Positions 23,691 to 34,674 of a DNA stretch of 64,000 bases are shown piece by piece (the first letter of the stretch is position 1; each line of letters starts with the position of its first letter). Under the pieces are notes generated by a model, which saw only the letters and a program-made list of their open reading frames with translations, was not told the DNA's origin and made no database searches. Both the position numbers and the translations under genes were made by a program. The stretch lies in the NCBI GenBank assembly GCA_933207985.1, contig OW240913.1, positions 275,139,583 through 275,203,582 of the forward strand, given 5' to 3'. The DNA comes from Pelobates cultripes. Its lineage: Eukaryota > Chordata > Amphibia > Anura > Pelobatidae.

Positions 23691-24443
23691 CCTTAAGGAC
23701 GAAGGCTATTGTTCACGTTCTGATCAAAACAAAACATAAACAAAGCCTGTAATTTGAGATATATGTCTGTTCAACCATAATTTCATCTCTTTCATGTGAA
23801 GTGCATCTACACTTATATATTATGTTGTTAAGGAGAAACAAATTGGGAGCATTACTGTTATACTCAAGAGATTTTGCTGTGTTTCAAACAGTTAAATGTA
23901 TCACAACAATAACATCTTCAGTGAAATTGCCGTTTTTGAGTGAAAAATTAAGGGGGAAAAAAAGTCACTTACACTGACAATATCATCGTTCTGATAAGTA
24001 TTACTGTTTTGAAATACTAATATTTGTGTTCAACAAAGTCTCCTGAGTATAACAGCACCCAACATGTACAGGTTTTATGGTGTCTTGGAAAGTTACAGGG
24101 TTAAATGTAGTGCTTGCGAACTAAATTCTCTGGACTTTCTGCCTGGGTTGTCAGGCAGGTCCCTCAAATTGTAATTGATAAAATTACATAATTATATAAA
24201 AATATTACATAAATATATACGTAGAATTTAAATATATATATATATATATTTATTTATAACTTAATTCTAAATGTATTTTGATATCAATATATATTTTAAT
24301 ATCACAATATAGTTAGAATGAACTTACATGTGTAAATACTTTTTAAATATTTTTTTTATTTATTGATTGATTATTATATATATAGATATAGATATAGATA
24401 TATATAATTAACATCATTCTAAGTGTATTTTAAGATTAATATA
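23689..24443 (+). mobile_element. Outer TTAA-type element, left part
   Basis: TTAA (23685-23688) then CCCCTTAAGGAC, the terminal sequence also seen in the 72-bp element at 51853. The internal module with ctcctgagtataacagcacc, tgtacaggttttatggtgtc and ttgtcaggcaggtccc is shared with the elements at 1476 and 28183. The Tc1-like element inserted at TA (24442-24443). The right part continues after 30190. No ORF. Confidence 0.7.
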
Positions 24444-24701
24444 CACTGCTTAAAAAAATAAAGGGAACACAAAAATAACACATCCTAAATCTGAATGAAT
24501 TAAATATTCTTCTGAAATACTTTGTTCTTTACATAGTTGAATGTGCTGACAACAAAATCACACAAAAATAAAAAAATGGAAATCAAATTTTCAACCCATG
24601 GAGGTCTGGATTTGGAGTCACACTCAAAACTAAAGTGGAAAAACACACTACAGGCTGATTCAACTTTGATGTAATGTCCTTAAAACAAGTCAAAATGAGA
24701 C

Positions 24702-25760
24702 TCAGTAGTGTGTGTGGCCTCCACATGCCTGTGTGACCTCCCTACAACGTCTGTGCATGCTCCTGATGAGGTGGCGGATGGTCTCCTGAGGGATCTCCTC
24801 CCAGACCTGGACTAAAGCATCTGCCAACTCCTGGACAGTCTGTGGTGCAATGTGACGTTGGTGGATGGAGCGAGACATGATGTCCCAGATGTGCTCAATT
24901 GGATTCAGGTTTGGGGAACGGGCGGGCCAGTCCATAGCATCAGTGTCTTCGTCTTGCAGGAACTGCTGTCACCCTCCAGCCACATGAGGTCTAGCATTGT
25001 CTTGCACTAGGAGGAACCCGGGGCCAACCGCACCAGCATATGGTCTCACAAGGGGTCTGAGGATCTCATCTCGGTACCTAATGGCAGTCAGGCTACCTCT
25101 GGCGAGCACATGGAGTGCTGTGCGGCCCCCCAAAGAAATGACCCCCACACCATTACTGACCCAGTGCCAAACCAGTCATGCTGGAGGATGTTGCAGGCAG
25201 CAGAACATTCTCCACGGCGTCTCCAGACTCTGTCATGTGCTCATTGTGAACCTGCTTTCATCTGTGAAGAGCACAGAGCGCCAGTGGCGAATTTGCCAAT
25301 CTTGGTGGTCTCTGGCAAATGCCAAATGTCCTGTACGGTGTTGGGCTGTAAGCACAACCCCCACCTGTGGACATTGGGCCCTCATACCACCCTCATGGAG
25401 TCTGTTTTTGACTGTTTGAGCAGACACATGCACATTTGTGGCCTGCTGGAGGTCATTTTGCAGGGCTCTGGCAGTGCTCCTCCTGTTCCTCCTTGCACAA
25501 AGGCGGAGGTAGCGGTCCTGCTGTTGGGTTGTTGCCCTCCTACGGCCTCCTCCACATCTCCTGATGTACTGGCCTGTCTCCTGGTCGCGCCTCCATGCTC
25601 TGGACACTACGCTGACAGACACAGCAAACTTTCTTGCCACAGCTCGCATTGATGTGCCATCCTGGATGAGCTGCACTACCTGAGCCACTTGTGTGGGTTG
25701 TAGACTCCATCTCATGCTACCACTAGAGTGAAAGCACCACCAGCATTCAAAAGTGACCAA
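24702..25760 (-). pseudogene. Tc1/mariner transposase, interrupted
   Basis: DDE transposase of the Tc1 family. The N-terminal part (25233-25760) has a helix-turn-helix DNA-binding region ([21 protein letters not shown]), a second basic helix region and the first catalytic aspartate in LFTDESRF. A stop follows after FTMST. Further down, without an intact frame, QDNARPH gives the second aspartate (near 24990). An in-frame TGA comes before the C-terminal part (24702-24935), which holds DWPARSPNLNPIEHIWD with the final glutamate. At least two disabling lesions make it non-functional. Family length of about 340 residues agrees with the span. Confidence 0.88.
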
Positions 25761-25802
25761 AACATCAGCCAGGAAGCATAGGAACTGAGAAGTGGTCTGT
25801 GG

Positions 25803-25810
25803 TCACCACC
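25803..25810. repeat. 8-bp target duplication (tcaccacc), left
   Basis: Identical to 27996-28003 and continuous with the Tc1-like flank on either side. Confidence 0.85.
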
Positions 25811-26050
25811 CAGGGCCGGACTGGGGATACGAAGCAGCCCTGGAAAAAAATTTATGCCAGCCCCATAAGTCATTGTGCTATGTAGGGTGTTATATATATA
25901 TATATATATATATATGCAATGTATGATCATATAATGTAACTAAACCCCCATTATTTTTGCCTAGATTAGGTGTTTTAAAAAAACGAATAAAATCTTTCAA
26001 CATTGATGTTGCTGTTTAGTGGATAGGTGAGTGCGCTGGATCTTGTGTAT

Positions 26051-26093
<43 letters not shown>

Positions 26094-26141
26094 ATATAGG
26101 CAATTGAAATAGTTGGCTGCACTCTCAGATTTCCTTAAAAC

Positions 26142-26275
26142 GTAACTTTTATTGAAATATTTAATAGAAGATCAATGTTTCAGTCTCTCTTGTGGATTTT
26201 CGTCATGATCCTGATGCAAGTCCACAACAGGGACTTAAACGTTGATCTTCTCTTAAATATTTCAATAAAAGTTAC
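26142..26275. repeat. Foldback unit with hammerhead-like motifs on both arms
   Basis: gtaacttttattgaaatatt at 26142 is matched inverted by aatatttcaataaaagttac at 26256-26275, with atagaagatcaa / ttgatcttctct adjoining. Toward the centre each arm carries a hammerhead-like core. On the plus strand this is CCTGATGCAAGTCC-acaaca-GGGACTTAAACGTTG. On the minus strand it is ATGACGAAAATCC-acaaga-GAGACTGAAACATTG. Both are degenerate relative to CUGANGA...GAAA. Confidence 0.45.
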
Positions 26276-26306
26276 ATTACTGGAGCCCTGGTGATGCAAC
26301 AGTATA

Positions 26307-26370
<64 letters not shown>

Positions 26371-26439
26371 ATACATTTCTTCTTCTAATTCAAAATATTA
26401 GTTCTTTTAGGGTAATTAAATTATACAGTAAAGCATACT

Positions 26440-27600
26440 CACACACAGACACAGACAATCTTACTGATGCACACAAATAGGCTCATTGACAGACAATCTC
26501 AATGACACACACAGACAAGGTTACTGGCACACACACAAATTTAGTACAGACAAACTCTGATACACACACAAGCTTACTACAGACAAGCTCACTGTCACAC
26601 ACACACGCTCACTACAGACAAGCTCACTGATGTGCACACTCTCCCTACAGACAAGCCCATTGACACACACATGCTCCCTACAGAAGAGCTCACTAACACA
26701 CAGTTTCACTACAGACAAGCTCACTGACACACACATCCTCACTACAGACAAGCTCACTGACACACATATGGTCACTACAGACAAGCTCACGATCACACTC
26801 ATTCTTACTACAGACAAGCTCACTGTACACACATGCTCACCACAGACAGGCTCCGACACACCCATGCTCCTTACAGACAAGCTCACTAACACACACACAC
26901 ACATATGATCCCTACAGACAAGCTCACTGACACACATACAAACTCACTCACTAGAAGGCACACACACACACACACACACACACAGAGGCTCCCTCACTAG
27001 CAGGTGCGCACACACACACACAGAGGCAGACAGTCACTGACACCGAGGCAAACATCCACACATACAGAGACAGGCAGACAGCCACACCGGCAGATGGTCA
27101 CACACACACACACAGGCAGACAGCCACATACACAGGCAGACAGTCACACACACACACACAGGTAGACAGCCACACACACGGTCACAGACAGGCAGACAGT
27201 CACACACATGCAGACAGTCACACACGCAGTCACATACACACAGTCACACACACACAGTCACACACAGGCAGACAGTCACACACACAGTCACACACACAGG
27301 CAGATAGTCACACAGACAGACATACACAGTCACACACACAGACAGTCACACACACACAGGCAGTCACACACTGACAGACAGTCACACACAGGCAGACAGT
27401 CACAAACAGGCAGACAGTCACATACACACACAGGCAGATAGTCACACACACAGACACACACATAGACAGTCACACACACAGGCAGATAGTCACACACACA
27501 GACAGTCACACACACAGGCAGATAGTCACACAGACAGACACACACACAGATAGTCACACACGCAGGCAGACAGACACACAGGCAGTCACACACAGACACA
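26440..27600. repeat. CACACACAGACA minisatellite
   Basis: Tandem units: first about 28-36 bp (ctacagacaagctcactgac plus CA), then shorter cacacacaggcagacagt units. It generates long Cys/Val/Ser-rich or His/Thr-rich frames in both directions, which are not genes. Confidence 0.9.
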
Positions 27601-27995
27601 CTGACCTCCTTCTTACCTCCTGCTTGGAGCTCCTGGAGGCTGGTTGTTGGGGAAGCAGGGACTCCTTCCTGCTTCCCATGCTGCATTAGCCAGGCCCCGC
27701 CGCACAGTAAGCTCCGCCCCGCCACATGCTAAGACCCGCCTCCGCCACACGGTAACTCCGCCCCCACCACATTTTTTTTTTTTTTTAATGATCCCGGCCA
27801 GCCATGTGTGAGCTGTGCCGGCAGCCACAACCTATACATGGGGCTCTGTCGCGGCCCGCTTGCAGCTCTTTATAACCGGCGGGATCACGGGAGCCTACAG
27901 GCAATGATTGGAACTTGCCTGTCAGCCCAACTCTCCAGTGCGCCCGGACCACCAGGGAAATTTCCGCGGTATCCGGTGGGCCAGATCCATTACTG

Positions 27996-28003
27996 TCACC
28001 ACC
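27996..28003. repeat. 8-bp target duplication (tcaccacc), right
   Basis: Second copy of the octamer, matching 25803-25810. Confidence 0.85.
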
Positions 28004-28182
28004 TGAAACCACTCCTTCCTTTATTGAGGTGTCTTGCTTGCTAGTGCCTATAATTCACCTGTTGTCTATCCCATTTGCACAACAGCATGTGAGTGATTGC
28101 CACTCAATTATTTGCTTCCTAAGTGGACAGTTTGATTTCACAGAGTGTGGTCCGACTTGGAGTTACGTGCCTGTTTGTTTAA

Positions 28183-30159
28183 CTTATAAGGACGGAGCCA
28201 AATGTACACGTTGTGAACAAAACAAAATATAAACAAAACCTGGCATTTGCGCTACATGTCTGTCCAACCGTAATTCACCTCTTTCATAGTAAATGCACCC
28301 ACCCTTATTATATATCATTTTATTCAGGGGAAACGGGGCTTTCATTTAATATCAAATATTTAGCTATGAAACATAATTTAATATGAAAAAAATGGGAGAA
28401 AATAAGATTTTCTTTGATTTTTTTAGTTCTACATGACATTTTAACGGTCAATGTCATAATACTGTTTGCTTTTACTGCAATAAAATACACATATTTGTAT
28501 TCAGCAAAGTCTCACATGTAAAACAATACCCCCTATGTACAGGTTTTATGGCGTTTTGGGAAGTTACAGGGTCAAATATAGCACATTACATTTGAAATTG
28601 AAATTCGCCAGATTGGTTACGTTGCCTTTGGGACTTTATAGTAGCCCAGGAATGAAATTTACACCCATAATGGCATACCATTTGCAATAGTAGACAACCC
28701 AAGGTATTGCAAATGGGGTATGTCCAGTCTTTTTAAGTAGCCATTTGGTCACAAACACTGGCCAAAGTTAGCGTTAGTATTTGTTTGTGTGTGAAAAATG
28801 CAAAAACCGCCAATTTTGGCCAGTGTTTGTGACTAAGTGGCTACTAAAAAAGACTGGACATACCCCGTTTGCAATACCTTGGGTTGTCTATTATTGCAAA
28901 TGGTATGCCATCATAGGGGTAATTGTCATTCTTGGGCTACCATAGGGTCTCAAAGGCACCGTAACCAATCTGGCGAATTTTAATGTGAAAAAAATGAAAC
29001 GCAAGCCTTATATTTGACGCTGTAACTTTTGAAAACACCATAAAACCTGTACATGAGGGGTACTGTTGTACTTGGGAGACACAAATATTTGTGTTTCAAA
29101 ACAGTAAAAAGTATCACAGCAATAATATCGTCCGTGTAAGTGCTGTTTGTGCATGAAAAATGCATAAAACGTCACTTTTACTGACGATATCATCGTTGTA
29201 ATACATTTTACTATTTTGAAACACTAATATTTGTGTTCAGCGAAGTCTCCAGAGTAGAACAGTACCCCCCCCATGTACAGGTTTTATGGTGTCTTGGAAA
29301 GTTATAGGGTTAAATATAGTGCTAGCAAATTAAATTCCCTTTACTTTTGGCAATAGTTGTCAGGCAGGTCCCGCTAATTGTAATTAATTAAGATACCTAA
29401 TTATGTACAAATATTACGTAAATATATATGTAGAATTAATATATGTAGATATATACGTATGTGAATCTATATGTGTATATACATAATTTTTTTAAACTAT
29501 TTTTATTTATATATAGGTATATATATAGTGATATATACGTATATATTTATGTATGTAGATATATATATTATTTCATTCTACGTATATTTTGATATAAATA
29601 TATAATATTAATATCACAATACAGTTAGAATGAAATAACACACATCTATATATTTAATTATTTTTTTAATTTTATTTTTTAACATATTTACATATTTAAT
29701 TTTTTTATATTAACAATAATTATATATATATTTAATCAGTATCAGTCTATGTGTAATTTGATAATATATATATATAATAGTAAAATACACCTAGACAGTG
29801 TACGTGTGTGTATGTATATGTGTATATATATATACTTAGATCATATATATAATATATGATCTAAGTATATATATATATATATATATATTTGTTTTACACT
29901 TATTAATTTATTTTATTTTTATTTCCAGCCAGCAGGGGGACCACCTGTCATTACAGGCAGCCCCCCTGCTGGCAATGCAAGGACCTCACTCTCACATGGC
30001 CGGGGGGGACCGGAGGAGGAGGAGGATCTGCTGCGGGGGGGCTCCCTGGGAGTGGGACCGCCGGCGACCGGGTAAGTAAGGAAAGACCGGAGGGCGTACT
30101 ATTACGCCCGGCGGCGTTTAGAGCCGCCTAAATAGGGCGTAATAGTACGCCCTCCGGTC
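28183..30159 (+). mobile_element. TTAA-type (piggyBac-like) element nested in Tc1 element
   Basis: A 1977-bp element flanked by TTAA at 28179-28182 and 30160-30163. The flanks join as gttTTAAgtgttcc, as expected for the uninterrupted Tc1 end. It begins CTTATAAGGACGG and ends in a hairpin (30085-30159: gaccggagggcgtactatta versus taatagtacgccctccggtc). It shares modules with the elements at 1476 and 23689, and contains a long internal palindrome (28455-29130). No transposase, so non-autonomous. Confidence 0.8.
28455..29130. repeat. Long imperfect palindrome, arms about 320 bp
   Basis: The symmetry centre is near 28792. Matching pairs include tgtacaggttttatgg (28537) with ccataaaacctgtaca (29038), cgccagattggttacg (28608) with ggtaaccaatctggcg type (28960-28976), and ggtcacaaacactggcc with ggccagtgtttgtgac around the centre. 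The DNA could form a large hairpin. A third, direct copy of the outer module follows at 29180-29380. Confidence 0.7.
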
Positions 30160-30187
30160 TTAAGTGTTCCCTTTATTTTTTTGAGCA

Positions 30188-30190
<3 letters not shown>

Positions 30191-30262
<72 letters not shown>

Positions 30263-30334
30263 CATATATATAAATCTTAAAATATACTTAGAATGATACT
30301 GTGTATATGTGTATGTGCATATAAAAGCGCATAA

Positions 30335-30373
<39 letters not shown>

Positions 30374-30560
30374 TTTTATTGCATTAATAAACTGTTTTAT
30401 AACTTTTATTTTACTTTTAGTGGGACATTCCAGGTGGTCACCCTGCAGGCAGGGCTGCAGACAGCCATTCCAGCCATGTAATTGTGAGGACTCCACGATT
30501 ACATGGCCCGAATCTGCCAGAGGGGGACTGGGTCTGCGTACTGTATGTTTAAAAAAAAAA
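30191..30560 (+). mobile_element. Outer TTAA-type element, right part
   Basis: After the Tc1 end comes an AT microsatellite (30195-30265), then taaatcttaaaatatactta. Then comes the GC-rich block (ttagtgggacattccaggtg to agagggggactgggtc) that in relatives precedes the terminal hairpin. The hairpin and closing TTAA are not recognisable, so the right end is eroded or deleted. Confidence 0.5.
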
Positions 30561-31767
30561 TGACTCACTCGTCTCAGTAATACATTGTAAAAAAAAAAAA
30601 ATGCATTAATACTCAAAATAACAATTACTAAAATTTGAAAATTACAAAAAGAATACCTTTCAAAGTTCTTAATGCTACTAATACTTGTACTGCAATAATC
30701 AGTATCATATGCTCCCCCACCCTCTAGGAAGAGGTGCAACAATTTGGAGCCCAGGACATACTTGAAAACTCAATGTATTCTTCCTGGTAAAATATTTTAT
30801 AAATAAATAAATCATCTAAAGGGGCATCTGATGGATAAGTAGTTTATCCCACCCGACCCCTTCCAATAACCACAGAGAATGGGCAGATCTGCCCCATATA
30901 AAATGATAGCACACATATATTTACACAGTTTTGTAAACTAGGCTGTGTGCATCAACGGTCTGCTGTTCTGCCCTCTCTCCTGGTAGGAGTGCTCAGTTCT
31001 GGTTGTGTACTCTGCTAGCGCATACAACATGTCTGTTATGGACAAGATTGATACAGGCACATTGGAATGGAATCTTACAGTAACTAACATTCTGAGAAGC
31101 GGGCAGTAAGCCCTAGATGGCAGCTGGGAGAGGGTGGCATACAGCCGACTGAGTGGGACCATGAAAGAAACTTTGGAAGCTCCTCTACCCTGCCTTGCGT
31201 TGGCACTCCATATGGTGTGCAAAATGATTTGAGGAGGCAGGGATATGACTTAAAGTTCACAGGTCACTTTTCTAGCTACTTACTCTGTAAGCTGCCCGGA
31301 GCTTCAGTGGCAGGCAGCGTAAAGGAACTACCTGCCAACAAATGGAATAAGAGGGATTCTTTAATTTTAGGGGTGTAAGAGGGTATGTGGTAAGGGGTGG
31401 GCTGCTCTGGGAAATTTTACGTGATTTACCAATGACAATTTATGCAATAAAATGTAATTTAGAACAAGAACAATGTATATGATTTACACAGACAGTTTTC
31501 TAAAAACATTTCTAAAAATTTTTAAAAGACACATTACTGTGAGTATTATTGCTGTAGAACTCTTTTATTCACTCAGACACACCAACAATATGGAGCTCCT
31601 AGAAATGAGGTATATTAGGGTAGAAAAGAGGAACAGAAAGCTTTGGGCACAAAATAGGAACTGGCCCCCTTAAATATGAGCACTTGGCTGGTATGGCACT
31701 TGCCTGGCCATGCAACATTACTGGCAGGTTGGATATGGGAAGTGAAAGGGTAGAGAACTGGTTAGAG
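30560..31767. other. Non-coding interval with a dispersed repeat piece
   Basis: ggagcccaggacatacttga then ttcctggtaaaatattttat (30748-30803) is a dispersed repeat tail seen again at 51505-51560. Otherwise nothing identifiable; ORFs here show no domain. Confidence 0.45.
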
Positions 31768-31904
31768 CAGGCTTCCCCAAACTCCAGCCCTCCAGATGTT
31801 GCTGAACTACAACTCCCATGATTCTCAGCCTATCTATTTCATTCATAGAATCATGGGAGTTGTAGTTCAGCAACATCTGGAGGGCCGGAGTTTGGGGAAG
31901 CCTG
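31768..31904. mobile_element. Palindromic hAT-type MITE, 137 bp
   Basis: Nearly perfect inverted repeat: caggcttccccaaactccag at the left matches ccggagtttggggaagcctg at the right, with arms of about 58 bp around a short spacer. Flanks ggttagag and ggtttagag look like an 8-bp duplication with a one-base change. Overlapping ORFs on both strands come from the palindrome. Confidence 0.8.
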
Positions 31905-32654
31905 GGTTTAGAGAGAGCCTGGAGAGCTCCTTGCATCATATTCTGTTCAAAACGTACGTCATTCAAACTCCACTTTACACAGACAAGTCCCAAGCACTTA
32001 AAGTTAGTATTTAGATCACAGTAAAGCTAGGTCTGACGCTTTGACATGATTTCAATTAATGTTTATGGTATTCTCTTGGTTGAATGATTCCTTAATTGCA
32101 AAATTAGTTCTGTGACCCATTCTTCAACTGTAATATAATATGTACCGAAATAAATTTAGCTAATTACCTTCATTAGCCTCTTCCGAGTGTCATAAGGGTC
32201 TCTAATGCATAGGAGAAGGCAGTGTTGCTAAATGAAACAAATTATTGTGGGAAGTTGCCTGAGGCCTGAAAAATAAAAAACACAGGCCTCAAACGGGTAT
32301 TCTGTAAATCGCTTTGGAAATCACAGGTCTAAAAAATCAAAAACAAAACAACACGGCAATCAAACAATGGGGTTTATTCACTAGATGCCAAATTGTAAAA
32401 AAAAAAAAGTAAAATGCAAAATTCCGAATAAAACACCAACTTGTGATTATAGCAGTCCTAGAGAAATTGTCCAGATCAGAAGTTGCCTAAATCTTGCAGT
32501 CGGGTTTTAAAAATTTTTTTGTTTATTTAGTAAACTAAAATTTGTTTATCAACTGACAGATCCCTGTTCTCTGAAATTCAGCATATAATTCCATTTGACA
32601 GCCTATTACACATCATAAAATGTAATAATAATAATAATAAAAGTTTACACTGAT

Positions 32655-33239
32655 AGGGCCATTAGAGAGATCATGCCAAACTAATCTTATAGATTTTTTT
32701 GATTTTTGGTAACTAAAATAATAGATCAGGGTGGTGCAGTAGACATTGCTTCTTACCTAGATTTCAGATAGAAGGCTTATCAATAACTTGCAATCTTTAA
32801 GTTTGGATTCCAATATTGTTGAATGGGTAAGGCAGTGGCTGAGTGACAGGCAACAGAGGGTTGTAGTCAGTGGAGTATATTCGAAGCTTGGGCTTGTCAC
32901 CAGTGGGGTAGAAACATAGAAACATAGAATGTGACGGCAGATAAGAACCATTCGGCCCATCTAGTCTGTACCTCAGGAATCTGTACTTGGACCCATTCTC
33001 TTTAATATTTTTATTAGTGATATTGCAGAAGGTCCTGATGGTAAGGTATGTCTTTTTGCTGATGACACTAAGATATGTAACAGGGTTGAGGTTCCAGGAG
33101 GGATAAGCCAAATGGCAAATGATTTAGGTAAACTAGAAAAATGGTCAGAGTTGTGGCAACTGACATTTAATGTGGATAATTGCAAGATAATGCATCTTGG
33201 ACGTAAAAACACAAGGGCAGAGTACAGAATATTTGATAG
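32655..33239 (+). pseudogene. CR1-like LINE reverse transcriptase, 5' part
   Basis: The translation shows RT blocks AVDIAYLDF..AFDT-like (32733-32790) and, after a small insert, [14 protein letters not shown] then LFADDTK (catalytic FADD, 33054-33072) and [14 protein letters not shown]. Frameshifts and stops occur upstream. The element is interrupted by a 58-bp reverse LINE tail (32911-32968) and by an L2-like LINE at 33240. The 3' part resumes at 34675 in the same frame. Confidence 0.85.
32911..32968 (-). mobile_element. 58-bp CR1 3'-end insert inside a CR1 LINE
   Basis: gaaacatagaaacatagaat then accattcggcccatctagtc is the reverse complement of the 3' end of the same LINE family (35312-35366). 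It splits ccagtggggta|cctcagg of the host RT. A 2-3-bp duplication (ta or gta) flanks it. It is an extremely 5'-truncated copy. Confidence 0.75.
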
Positions 33240-34670
33240 ACATTACTCCATATTAATTCTCCTTGACCTCTCTGCTGCCTTTGACACCGTTGATCATGCT
33301 CTCCTCCTTCAAACTCTTCAATCGCTCGGTCTCTGTGACTCGGTCCTCTCTTGGTTTTCCTCCTATCTCTCCCAACGCTCATTCAGTGTCTCCTTTTCCA
33401 AGGATACCTCCTCCACTCGTCCTGTCTCGGTTGGAGTTCCCCAAGGGTCTGTCCTTGGTCCCCTTCTATTTTCTCTTTATACCGCCTCTCTTGGTAAACT
33501 GATTGCCTCTTTTGGATTCCACTACCACCTGTACGCTGATGACACTCAGATATACCTCTCCTCCCCGGACCTCTCCCCTGCTGTCCTGCAACGTGTCACT
33601 GCTTGCCTTTCTTCCATCTCTGACTGGATGTCTTCACGCTTTCTGAAACTTAACCTCTCTAAAACTGAACTCCTTGTCTTTCCTCCTCCTAATACTGATC
33701 CTCCTCTCTCGCTCTCCCTTCAAGTCAGTGATATCCACATAAGTCCATCCCTGCAAGCGCGCTGTCTTGGCGTCATACTTGACTCTGGTCTCACCTTCGA
33801 GTCTCACATCCAGTTTGTTGCCAAGTCCTGTAGGTTCCAACTCAAAAACATAGCCCGCATTCGCCCCTTTCTTACGCAAGATGCTACCAAGGAGCTTGTC
33901 CATGCTCTAGTAATTTCCCGCATGGATTACTGTAACCCTCTCCTGATTGGTCTCCCCAAAAGCCGTATTGCCCCGCTACAGTCTGTAATGAATGCTGCAG
34001 CTAGACTGATTTTCCTCTCTAGTCGGTCCTCTCACACCTCACCCCTCTGCGGGTCCTTACATTGGCTCCCTGTATGCTATAGGAGTCAATTCAAAGTGCT
34101 AACCCATACATTTAAAGCACTGAACAGTTCTAGCCCCGCTTATATCTCTTCACTGATCCATAAATATGCCCCTCCACGTACCCTCCGCTCTGCCCGTGAC
34201 CACCTCCTGACCGCTGCTCGCACCCGTACGGCCAACTCGCGCTTGCAGGACCTCTCGCGGGCGGCTCCTCTCCTATGGAATAGCTTGCCTACTGCCATCA
34301 GACTCTCCCCTAGTCTTCAATCATTTAAGAAGGGCCTTAAAACCCATCTCTTCAGGAAAGCTTATGGCCTCCCAGAGTAATCTCTACCTTACATACCTGC
34401 CTCCTGCTCTCTCCTATGGGACAGTGCTTTGCTCTCTCCTCCAGCTCTGCTTCACTCCTACTTGATATTTATTGTCCTAATGTTTCAAACACCCCACCTC
34501 CAATAGTCTGTAAGCTTGTTTGAGCAGGGTCCTCTTCAACCTATTGTTCCTGTAAGTTTTCTTGTAATTGTCCTATTTATTGTTACACCCCCCCTCTCAA
34601 AATATTGTAAAGCGCTACGGAATCCGTTGGCGCTATATAAATGGCAATAATAATAATAATAATAATAATA
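33240..34670 (+). mobile_element. L2-like LINE, 5'-truncated, inserted in CR1-like LINE
   Basis: Begins inside the RT domain and ends with the family tail taaagcgctacggaatccgt, then tggcgctatataaatggcaa and (taa)n. The tetramer atag occurs on both sides (33236-33239, 34671-34674). Removing the insert and one tetramer restores an uninterrupted CR1 reading frame, so the boundaries are exact. Confidence 0.9.
33241..34380 (+). CDS. L2-like LINE reverse transcriptase, C-terminal ORF
   Basis: About 380 codons without a stop. Blocks in order: [17 protein letters not shown] (RT block with first aspartate), [24 protein letters not shown] (catalytic YADD), [16 protein letters not shown], and a C-terminal region with [15 protein letters not shown] and KTHLFRKAY. 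These are typical of L2/CR1-group LINE ORF2. The endonuclease half and the first RT blocks are missing by 5' truncation. The ORF that extends upstream to 33112 includes about 42 codons of the host CR1-like RT, so its apparent start is an accident of nesting. Confidence 0.9.
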   Translation, partial: HYSILILLDLSAAFDTVDHALLLQTLQSLGLCDSVLSWFSSYLSQRSFSVSFSKDTSSTRPVSVGVPQGSVLGPLLFSLYTASLGKLIASFGFHYHLYADDTQIYLSSPDLSPAVLQRVTACLSSISDWMSSRFLKLNLSKTELLVFPPPNTDPPLSLSLQVSDIHISPSLQARCLGVILDSGLTFESHIQFVAKSCRFQLKNIARIRPFLTQDATKELVHALVISRMDYCNPLLIGLPKSRIAPLQSVMNAAARLIFLSSRSSHTSPLCGSLHWLPVCYRSQFKVLTHTFKALNSSSPAYISSLIHKYAPPRTLRSARDHLLTAARTRTANSRLQDLSRAAPLLWNSLPTAIRLSPSLQSFKKGLKTHLFRKAYGLPE

Positions 34671-34674
34671 ATAG

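Larger units (their letters stand above)
25811..27995. mobile_element. hAT-like non-autonomous element nested in Tc1 element
   Basis: Starts CAGGGCCGGACTGG and ends CCAGATCCATTACTG, so the inverted ends are weak (CAG...CTGG). The 8-bp duplication tcaccacc on both sides is exact, and the Tc1 sequence resumes correctly at tgaaaccactcc. The 2185-bp interior is mostly satellite: AT runs, a GA run, a foldback unit with hammerhead-like motifs (26142-26275) and a CACAGACA minisatellite (26440-27600), then a GC-rich right part (27600-27995). Confidence 0.82.
24444..30190 (-). mobile_element. Tc1-like transposon with two nested insertions
   Basis: Left end CACTGCTTAAAAAAATAAAG (24444) and right end, inverted, CTTTATTTTTTTGAGCAGTG (ending 30190), with TA before the left end and TG (a mutated TA) after the right. 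Removing the hAT-like insert with one duplication and the TTAA-type insert leaves about 1.57 kb, the normal size of a Tc1 element. The non-coding flank resumes at 28004-28182 (ctcctt...gtggacagtttgatttcaca) and 30164-30190. The transposase is on the minus strand. Confidence 0.88.

Noticed and set aside
26440..27600. Regularly spaced repeats that might suggest a CRISPR array
   Set aside because: Units are purely tandem low-complexity CA-type repeats without unique spacers, in a eukaryotic genome.
26521..27725. Repetitive Cys/Ser/Val-rich ORFs resembling cysteine-rich proteins
   Set aside because: Product of the CACAGACA minisatellite inside a hAT-like element; no start context, no conserved domain.
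30173..30742. 189-codon ORF with Tyr/Ile runs
   Set aside because: C-terminus is an AT microsatellite and the rest is the TTAA-type element; no domain.
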